Made by a program: the position numbers and the translations under genes
Notes under the pieces: generated by a model
Told to the model about the DNA's origin: nothing
Seen by the model: only the letters and a program-made list of their open reading frames with translations
Database searches by the model: none
Origin: Candidatus Pacearchaeota archaeon
GTDB taxonomy: Archaea; Nanobdellota; Nanobdellia; UBA10117; JAFCGA01
Assembly (NCBI GenBank): GCA_017608345.1
Contig: JAFCGA010000003.1
Span: 21,663 to 85,662, forward strand
DNA: 64,000 nucleotides
Direction: 5' to 3'
Shown here: one piece after another, positions 58,113 to 64,000 of the stretch
How the letters are laid out: the number at the start of each line of letters is the position of its first letter
How positions within the stretch are numbered: the stretch's first letter is position 1

Positions 58113-59000
58113 ATGGAAAGATACGTCGGTTTCCATGCGCGGAGCATGGATGAATTCGAAAGATTAGCCAATTTATCAGAAGTAAATCTAATCGAAATTA
58201 AGCCAGACAAATTCAGAAAGTATGGCGACCAATTGTACACTTATGAAAAGAATAAGTTCAGAGTAAATGAAGATCTTGCATCAAGAATACAACAAATAGC
58301 CATCGAGACCGATATTCGTGTTCAGTTACATCTTCCTTATGCTCAAAAGATTGATATAAACGAAGAAGTAGGATTATGCCAAGCTATCCCCGAGCATCAT
58401 CGAATTCTTTTGGATAGATATAGCTTAATCGAAGAGCTCAACCAACGGTATTCTATTGGTAAAGTTGTTACAGTACATCCACCTTCTTGGAAAATCCGCG
58501 GACTACAGGTCTGTAGTATGATCGATGCGATTGAATATGGACGGGAGTTATACTATAAACTTGATAAGCTAATAAAACGAAAAAATTATACTTTCAAAGT
58601 CGGAATCGAGAATATGAGTGATCCAAAAGAAGATACAGCAACTTTAGGATACGAACTCTATCAACTCGAACAACTACTTGGAAATACAGAAATGCTCGGA
58701 CTTACTTTAGATACAGGACATAGGCAATTAAATGAAAATCAGAGCATACGTGCTATGTTTGCTAAGGCACTAATTGTAAATATGCATTTTCATACTAATC
58801 CCGGTGCTTTCTCGCCAGAGAATTTTGATGATGATCGGCATGAAATAGCAAGAGTTGGGAATCTCAAAGGATTCAAGCATCACATTCGATCAATTAGGCG
58901 ATTCAAAATCCCAGTTGTCTGTGAAGTTTCTGACTTAGAAAAAATGTCTAATAGCGAAATAACTAAATACGTAGCAGACTTAAGAGAAAGATTAAGTTAA
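58113..59000 (+). CDS. TIM-barrel sugar phosphate isomerase/AP endonuclease-like protein
   Basis: VQLHLPYAQ, VVTVHPPSWK, KVGIENMS, LGLTLDTGHRQL. Confidence 0.72.
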   Translation: MERYVGFHARSMDEFERLANLSEVNLIEIKPDKFRKYGDQLYTYEKNKFRVNEDLASRIQQIAIETDIRVQLHLPYAQKIDINEEVGLCQAIPEHHRILLDRYSLIEELNQRYSIGKVVTVHPPSWKIRGLQVCSMIDAIEYGRELYYKLDKLIKRKNYTFKVGIENMSDPKEDTATLGYELYQLEQLLGNTEMLGLTLDTGHRQLNENQSIRAMFAKALIVNMHFHTNPGAFSPENFDDDRHEIARVGNLKGFKHHIRSIRRFKIPVVCEVSDLEKMSNSEITKYVADLRERLS

Positions 59001-59020
59001 AATTAATAAAAAAAGATCGC

Positions 59021-59773
59021 CTAAGCGATCTCAAAGACAGCATTTACTCTTGCTGAAACTTCTACGTCTCCGACTTGTATCTGAGTTGGCTCGTGATAGG
59101 GTTCGATATTTGCCATAGCTATTTCTGCTCCGGCTTTTGCTTCCATAGCATAAACAGGACCATAATCCCACATATTATCTGATACAGAGACAGCTTTTAT
59201 TACTCGCTTTCCTAAGCCTTCAGCCATTGCATCCGCCTTGTCTCGAGCATCTTGCGTAGCTTTTGTTAGAGCTTCTTTCTTTAGCTCGGATTGATGCGCT
59301 TCATCCAGTTCAAATCGAACAGAATAAGTCTGGGTTGCTCCTGCGCTAACTGCAGCATCTAGATACTTGCCCACGTAGCGGTAATCTTCAACAGTTACTT
59401 CAAGAGTGTGCGTTGCTCGATAGCCAACTATCTCCCGATTACCTCGCTCCCAATTATATTGCGGTCCAACGTAGTAGTTAGCAGTCTTGAGGTCATCTTC
59501 AGTTAGACCTTTTCTCTTAAGAGCTAATGTTATGTCATACATTTGATCTGAATTTTTCTGTTGCGCTTCTTCAGCTGTATTGCCAGAACTCTCAAACCCA
59601 ATTAGGATTGTAGCGAAGTCTGGACTTTCTTTTACAGTGTAACTTCCAGTGGTTGAGACTTGCTGTGCCTCCCCAATATCAGGAATATTTATCTCCGGTC
59701 TGACAATAGCTAAAACTAAAGCAATAGCTAATATTGCCGACAGGATTATCGCAAATACTAATTTTTTATCCAT
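59021..59773 (-). CDS. SIMPL-domain (DUF541) exported protein
   Basis: N-terminal TM; GSYTVKESPDFATILIGFESSGNTAEEAQQKNSDQM; YRATHTLEVTVED; KADAMAEGLGKRVIKAVSVSD. Confidence 0.85.
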   Translation of the reverse strand: MDKKLVFAIILSAILAIALVLAIVRPEINIPDIGEAQQVSTTGSYTVKESPDFATILIGFESSGNTAEEAQQKNSDQMYDITLALKRKGLTEDDLKTANYYVGPQYNWERGNREIVGYRATHTLEVTVEDYRYVGKYLDAAVSAGATQTYSVRFELDEAHQSELKKEALTKATQDARDKADAMAEGLGKRVIKAVSVSDNMWDYGPVYAMEAKAGAEIAMANIEPYHEPTQIQVGDVEVSARVNAVFEIA

Positions 59774-59880
59774 TTTGGTTTACCTCGTTTTATGTTTTGG
59801 TAAACTAAAACCTAGCGAAAAGCAAGCTTTTCGCGTAGTATTGTTTCACCAACTATTCTAAGGAACTTTATCATTAAAAA

Positions 59881-59912
59881 GCTAGCTAAGACTACGATTT
59901 TACTCGTAGTCT
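59881..59912. repeat. Hairpin direct repeat at the 3' end of the VWA gene
   Basis: GCTAGCTAAGACTACGATTTTACTCGTAGTCT; related copy at 61683-61714. Confidence 0.65.
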
Positions 59913-61651
59913 ATATGTCGGGGAAGTACTTCGTGCTCAATTAATTTATTTAATATATCAACTTCCTGATGCAAGGTAGCATCATCAATAGCATCCATTT
60001 CGTCTTCAAAGTAGTTTCTGAAATCCTTAACTAATTGAATATAGTGATTTGATACTACTAACGGAGTTGATCGTCGCTCCCACTGTCCAAGTACAACCGG
60101 TTCAGGGACAACAATTCCCTCGATGTAATCTACGGATGGTCTTATTGTTTCACCCGCGTCTAAGCTTTCCCGTTCATCATTAATCCAGTTCTTCATAAGA
60201 TCTGCGTAACGCGCTAACAAGATACCTTTTCGAATTCCTTTATTCTCATAAAAGTTCGGGCTATCTTCAGTGAATGTAACTTCTACTTCACTTATTTCTT
60301 TATTTCCTTCTCGGTCTTCGTAGCTAGCGATTAATTTAATCTCAGCATCATCAGATATCTTCTTTAGCTTCAGAAGCACAATACCCCCTTTTGTTTCTCC
60401 TTCCTCTTTTCTAGAAGGAAAAAGCGTATTTACTTTCATTATTTCACCAGTTGCTTCATTTGCTTCTGGAGATCCATAAACTTTTTCAATCTCATAGCCA
60501 TCTGCGTCGATTTGAAGATTCAGGTTGAACACGAGCGGAGTGACCATGTAATCAAAGCCTTCATCCATACGCTCATCGAATTCTTTAGCGGAATGGACAG
60601 AATGGTAATTAGCACCACGGATCTTTGTTATGTGCTCGATTAGCTCTGTATTAAAATCAACTCCAATACCAATAAACGTAGAGTATATTCCATTCTCAGA
60701 GTTCTCCTCAGTCATTCCCAGTAGCCCTTGCTTGCTAGTTTCCCCACGATTTGGCATTGCATCCGTTAAGAAGATAATTCTATTTTCATATTCTGAGGAA
60801 TCAATATCTAGCAATTTATTATACAATTCAGTACCCAGTTCCATTCCAGCTGACATTTGAGTTCCGCCCCTCGGAGAGATTTCCAAGATATGATCCCTTA
60901 TTTCTTGCAAATCAGTATCTCCAACTCTTGAAAGCGGCTTAGCTAGATGTGCTTTGCTCTCGAAAAGCACCATTCCAAAGCGATCGTCATCTTCTAAATG
61001 ATCCAGAAGTGATACAACTGACTCAGCAGCGACTTCCATTTTTGTTTTTCCCGAATCATCAAAATCTTCGATCTCATGCTGATTGCCAAATTGGTCATAA
61101 TAATATTTATTGAATGGCGAGTTCATTGAACCAGAAATATCTAGTACTATTACAAGATTCAGTTTCTTTCTTTCAAAATCTTTAATCCCCGAATTTAATC
61201 CAACAGATAAGTAATAATCTTCCTCTCCGGAGAATGGATCTTCAGAGATAGCATATGTATATGACGGGCAGAATAAATCATTACACTGCTCTGTTTCGCC
61301 AGTATCAAAGTAATAGTCATAGAATAATCCTTCATAAGTCATATCTGTAGAAATAGGTAAGTAATTGTTTTCTATGTTCGCTCTGAAATTATTAATATCT
61401 TTTGAACCGCCTACTGCAAAACCAATATTTGAAGCTTCTGGAGAGGCTGCTCCTGTAGCAAACTGCATTCGAGAAGGACTTGCCATTATTGGACTTGAAA
61501 ACTTGCTAGCAAGATCAGTACCTGGATTGTACCTCCAGTCATCTACTTTTGTTCCATGTTGCCGAGAATAAAAAAAGAATCCCGCAGCGATTACTAGAAC
61601 AATCATCATCGAGCTGTAAATAATTTTAGTTGTTTCTTTCATTAATATCAC
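59900..61651 (-). CDS. Membrane-anchored von Willebrand factor A domain protein
   Basis: LNLVIVLDISGSMNSPF (MIDAS DxSxS), GGTQMSAGMELG, RIIFLTDAMPNRGET. Confidence 0.9.
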   Translation of the reverse strand: MILMKETTKIIYSSMMIVLVIAAGFFFYSRQHGTKVDDWRYNPGTDLASKFSSPIMASPSRMQFATGAASPEASNIGFAVGGSKDINNFRANIENNYLPISTDMTYEGLFYDYYFDTGETEQCNDLFCPSYTYAISEDPFSGEEDYYLSVGLNSGIKDFERKKLNLVIVLDISGSMNSPFNKYYYDQFGNQHEIEDFDDSGKTKMEVAAESVVSLLDHLEDDDRFGMVLFESKAHLAKPLSRVGDTDLQEIRDHILEISPRGGTQMSAGMELGTELYNKLLDIDSSEYENRIIFLTDAMPNRGETSKQGLLGMTEENSENGIYSTFIGIGVDFNTELIEHITKIRGANYHSVHSAKEFDERMDEGFDYMVTPLVFNLNLQIDADGYEIEKVYGSPEANEATGEIMKVNTLFPSRKEEGETKGGIVLLKLKKISDDAEIKLIASYEDREGNKEISEVEVTFTEDSPNFYENKGIRKGILLARYADLMKNWINDERESLDAGETIRPSVDYIEGIVVPEPVVLGQWERRSTPLVVSNHYIQLVKDFRNYFEDEMDAIDDATLHQEVDILNKLIEHEVLPRHIDYE

Positions 61652-61682
61652 TAGAAATACTAAAAAAGTTGATTCTTAAATA

Positions 61683-61714
61683 GCCAGCGAAGACTACGAT
61701 TTAGTTCGTAGTCA
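61683..61714. repeat. Hairpin direct repeat upstream of the VWA gene
   Basis: GCCAGCGAAGACTACGATTTAGTTCGTAGTCA. Confidence 0.65.
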
Positions 61715-61753
61715 AATCGAAAGAATTAAATTTATGTAACTTATTAAGATACC

Positions 61754-62125
61754 ATGAAAAATAAAAAATATACTGGAATATGGATGATTCTTATTGGGCT
61801 TTTAATTGGAGGATTTGTCGGAAGCTGGATAAGTACAGATAAAATAGAACTTACTAGCAGCGAACGAGTAGACTGTCTAATTATAGGAGATAAGCTCGAA
61901 TTATCTATGGACGACAGTGGTGTAATTGATCATAAATGCAAGAAACCAGGAGAAGATTTAGATCTAAGCACTCAAGGTAGAGTTAAATGCATAAAAGACG
62001 GTGGGAAATTAACTATATCGATGGACGACAGTGGGAATATCATTGGACACTGCGAAACAATTTCCCCGGAGACTGGCGAAATAATCCGCTGTACGGATAC
62101 GGACTACTTGACTGGCAATTGCTAG
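61754..62125 (+). CDS. Small membrane-anchored protein with two similar ~35-aa repeats
   Basis: N-terminal TM; RVDCLIIGDKLELSMDDSGVIDHKC and RVKCIKDGGKLTISMDDSGNIIGHC. Confidence 0.65.
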   Translation: MKNKKYTGIWMILIGLLIGGFVGSWISTDKIELTSSERVDCLIIGDKLELSMDDSGVIDHKCKKPGEDLDLSTQGRVKCIKDGGKLTISMDDSGNIIGHCETISPETGEIIRCTDTDYLTGNC

Positions 62126-62850
62126 TCACATTTTTTCATTCTTCTGAAATAATAAACTAACCAAATAATTCCGAATGTAATCAACCCAATAAACAAAACT
62201 AAAATCCAAATATTCGTCGTTGAAACTACAGTTATCTTTTCCGCAATCGTCGGAGCAGCTATTGCTGTCTTTTCTATAACTTTAGTCGCTCCAACTGCTG
62301 CAGTTTCAGAAGTTATATTTGCAGCTGCTGTTGAAGTTGAAGCTACTGCTCCCTCTGCAGCCGGAGCCACAGGTGCAGCAAGCACAGCGTCTTCGGCAGT
62401 TTCAATAGCCGTAGAAGTAGCTGTCCTCGCAAATTGAGATGCTCCCACTGATGCTTTCTGAGATAATTCTCTAAGTAATCCGACGCCACCCGCAACCACC
62501 ATCAAAGCAGGAATAATAACGCTGCTCTTTAGGACCTCAATAATGTTTGCGTGTGCTTTCTCTGGAGCAAATATAATTATATTCTTTGCGGGTTGATACA
62601 GCCGCTGCTTTCTGCCTTTTGGGCTCCATTTATAATGAGTTTGCTCAATTAGCCCAACTTTCTTTAGTTTCTCGATATTAGATTGAACTGTAGTTAAAGG
62701 TAAACTCAACTCGTCAGAGATCTGCTTAATAGCTTTCATCTCAGTTAGCTTCTGTAGAATATCTTGAGCTGTTGAATTAGAAAGAACTCTAGCTAGCTCT
62801 TTTGATTTCTCATCTTTTAGAGAAATTATTTTTACTTGCGACGCTTTCAT
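62122..62850 (-). CDS. ArsR-type winged-helix protein with C-terminal TM
   Basis: LSNSTAQDILQKLTEMKAIKQISDELSLPLTTVQSNIEKLKKVGLIEQTHYKWSPKGRKQRLYQPAKNIIIFAP; C-terminal ILVLFIGLITFGIIWLVYYFRR. Confidence 0.8.
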   Translation of the reverse strand: MKASQVKIISLKDEKSKELARVLSNSTAQDILQKLTEMKAIKQISDELSLPLTTVQSNIEKLKKVGLIEQTHYKWSPKGRKQRLYQPAKNIIIFAPEKAHANIIEVLKSSVIIPALMVVAGGVGLLRELSQKASVGASQFARTATSTAIETAEDAVLAAPVAPAAEGAVASTSTAAANITSETAAVGATKVIEKTAIAAPTIAEKITVVSTTNIWILVLFIGLITFGIIWLVYYFRRMKKCD

Positions 62851-62948
62851 AATCCAAGGGTTTTAGCTACAACAACAATTGCAATTGCTGCGACTATAAT
62901 CCAAAAGACCTTGCCTTGTGGAGTTGCTGGATTTAAGTATTTAATCAT
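62847..62948 (-). CDS. 33-aa single-TM small protein overlapping the start of the wHTH gene
   Basis: MIKYLNPATPQGKVFWIIVAAIAIVVVAKTLGL*; ATGA overlap with the downstream start. Confidence 0.5.
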   Translation of the reverse strand: MIKYLNPATPQGKVFWIIVAAIAIVVVAKTLGL

Positions 62949-62987
62949 GTAATAAAGTGATATTATAAAATTAAAAAGCTTGGGGTT

Positions 62988-63242
62988 CTACTTGATTTTC
63001 TTACTCATCCAATTATATAGCCATGCAAAGATAAATAGTCCGATAAATCCGTCAACGAATCCATAAACCAAACCAATTAAACTTCCTACAGCTGTAACGC
63101 TATATCCAACATAAACTGTCGCTAGTAATCTCAAGATCTCTCCAGAGTATCCTGTAGAAACGGACACTAGCGTCCAGATAAACAAGCAAGCTCCCCAAAA
63201 AATTCCGCCAGTTAATCCTAATGCTTTTGCATTTATTGCCAT
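62988..63242 (-). CDS. Small membrane protein
   Basis: 84 aa; Gly-rich hydrophobic segments; GLVYGFVDGFIGLFIFAWLYNW. Confidence 0.65.
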   Translation of the reverse strand: MAINAKALGLTGGIFWGACLFIWTLVSVSTGYSGEILRLLATVYVGYSVTAVGSLIGLVYGFVDGFIGLFIFAWLYNWMSKKIK

Positions 63243-63325
63243 ATACTAAAAATAGATTGGAAGTATTTATATTTTACTTATTAGTTTAACGAAAAGTATA
63301 TATTCTAATACATATTCACAACAAT

Positions 63326-63652
63326 ATGGAAGATCCAAAAGATCCGAGAATAATAGCATTCGTTACCACGTTCTTTAGCCTAGTCGGATTTATACTTGCA
63401 TTATTCTTATGGCGAGAAGAGGAGTATGTTATGTTTTATGCTAAACAGAGCCTTATTATATTCATTGTCAGCATAGTTGCTGGAATTCTCACGAACTTAT
63501 TGTCTCTTATTCCTTTTGCTGGAGGAATTATCAATTCGGTTATTGGAATTGCTATATTTGCGCTGTGGCTAATGAGTTGGATATATGCTCTGTCTGGGCA
63601 GAAAAAAGATGTCCCGATTATTGGAATCCTTGCTAGAAAAATAAAGCTCTAA
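63326..63652 (+). CDS. DUF4870-like small membrane protein
   Basis: YVMFYAKQSLIIFIVSIVAGILTNLLSLIPFAGGIINSVIGIAIFALWLMSWIYAL. Confidence 0.7.
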   Translation: MEDPKDPRIIAFVTTFFSLVGFILALFLWREEEYVMFYAKQSLIIFIVSIVAGILTNLLSLIPFAGGIINSVIGIAIFALWLMSWIYALSGQKKDVPIIGILARKIKL

Positions 63653-64000
63653 TTCTTTACCAAAGTTAGAATAAATACTCTTGTTGGAGGATAAATTAAT
63701 AATACCATCATTAGAATAACGATACTAAATAGAATTGCTCCAAGTAATTTGCTATCTTTCCTTTGCTTCTTATTTTTCTTTTTAATTAATTTGGCTAACC
63801 ATTTAAAGAAAGTTATAATTCCTCGCCAGATCGATTTTAATATTCTTGCATACGGCTCTAGCTTCATTTGTCGGGATTCAGTTCTTAATTTTTTGATTTC
63901 AGCTTTCTTCGTTCTGAGATCTTGCTTAGCATCGAAGGATTCCTTAGTTGCTTTATGATTCTTTTTGGTTTGCTCTAATTCTACAGTCTTCTGGATATAA
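63649..64000 (-). CDS. Coiled-coil membrane protein, truncated by window end
   Basis: Frame stays open past the listed ATG to the window edge: YIQKTVELEQTKKNHKATKESFDAKQDLRTKKAEIKKLRTESRQMKLEPYARIL. Confidence 0.6.
   Translation of the reverse strand, partial: YIQKTVELEQTKKNHKATKESFDAKQDLRTKKAEIKKLRTESRQMKLEPYARILKSIWRGIITFFKWLAKLIKKKNKKQRKDSKLLGAILFSIVILMMVLLIYPPTRVFILTLVKN

Overview
The window reads as a contiguous piece of an archaeal chromosome, probably a DPANN-type lineage (inference; no rRNA is present). (1) Positions 1-9.7 kb: tandem, sequon-rich surface glycoproteins built from shared modules. (2) Housekeeping blocks: uL11/Spt5/SecE, AlaRS, RFC-L, EndoQ, NreA, PheST, TBP, EF-1alpha, the Pop5-PsmA-SBDS-Rrp4-Rrp41-Rrp42 superoperon, RpoK, uS2, TldD/TldE. 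(3) Two HEPN/MNT-type gene pairs. (4) A tRNA-Ile(GAT) apparently interrupted twice at noncanonical positions. (5) The most striking locus, about 46.5-56.3 kb: a tightly packed co-directional operon encoding an SPFH/band-7-like protein, a nicotinamidase-like isochorismatase-fold enzyme plus up to three diverged relatives (at least one apparently catalytically dead), a small protein with a near-terminal Gly-Gly (candidate Ub-like modifier), an E2-like protein, a JAMM peptidase with an intact HxHx7SxxD motif, an E1/ThiF protein with two Rossmann-like halves (degenerate then intact), and an uncharacterised protein. It is followed by a Nudix+C-terminal-domain protein resembling NrtR (NAD regulator). 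I suggest this is an undescribed ubiquitin-like conjugation system tied to nicotinamide/NAD chemistry. (6) Independently, four small hairpin elements share a covarying stem (NNNcCTTTT...AAAAGcN'N'N'). Each is associated, in the same polarity, with a ~35-50 nt duplication of the neighbouring gene terminus (endoQ, EF-1alpha, pop5, tldD), mostly with synonymous-type divergence. Other dispersed hairpin repeats also occur. All calls are by eye from the sequence and supplied ORFs; no searches were run.
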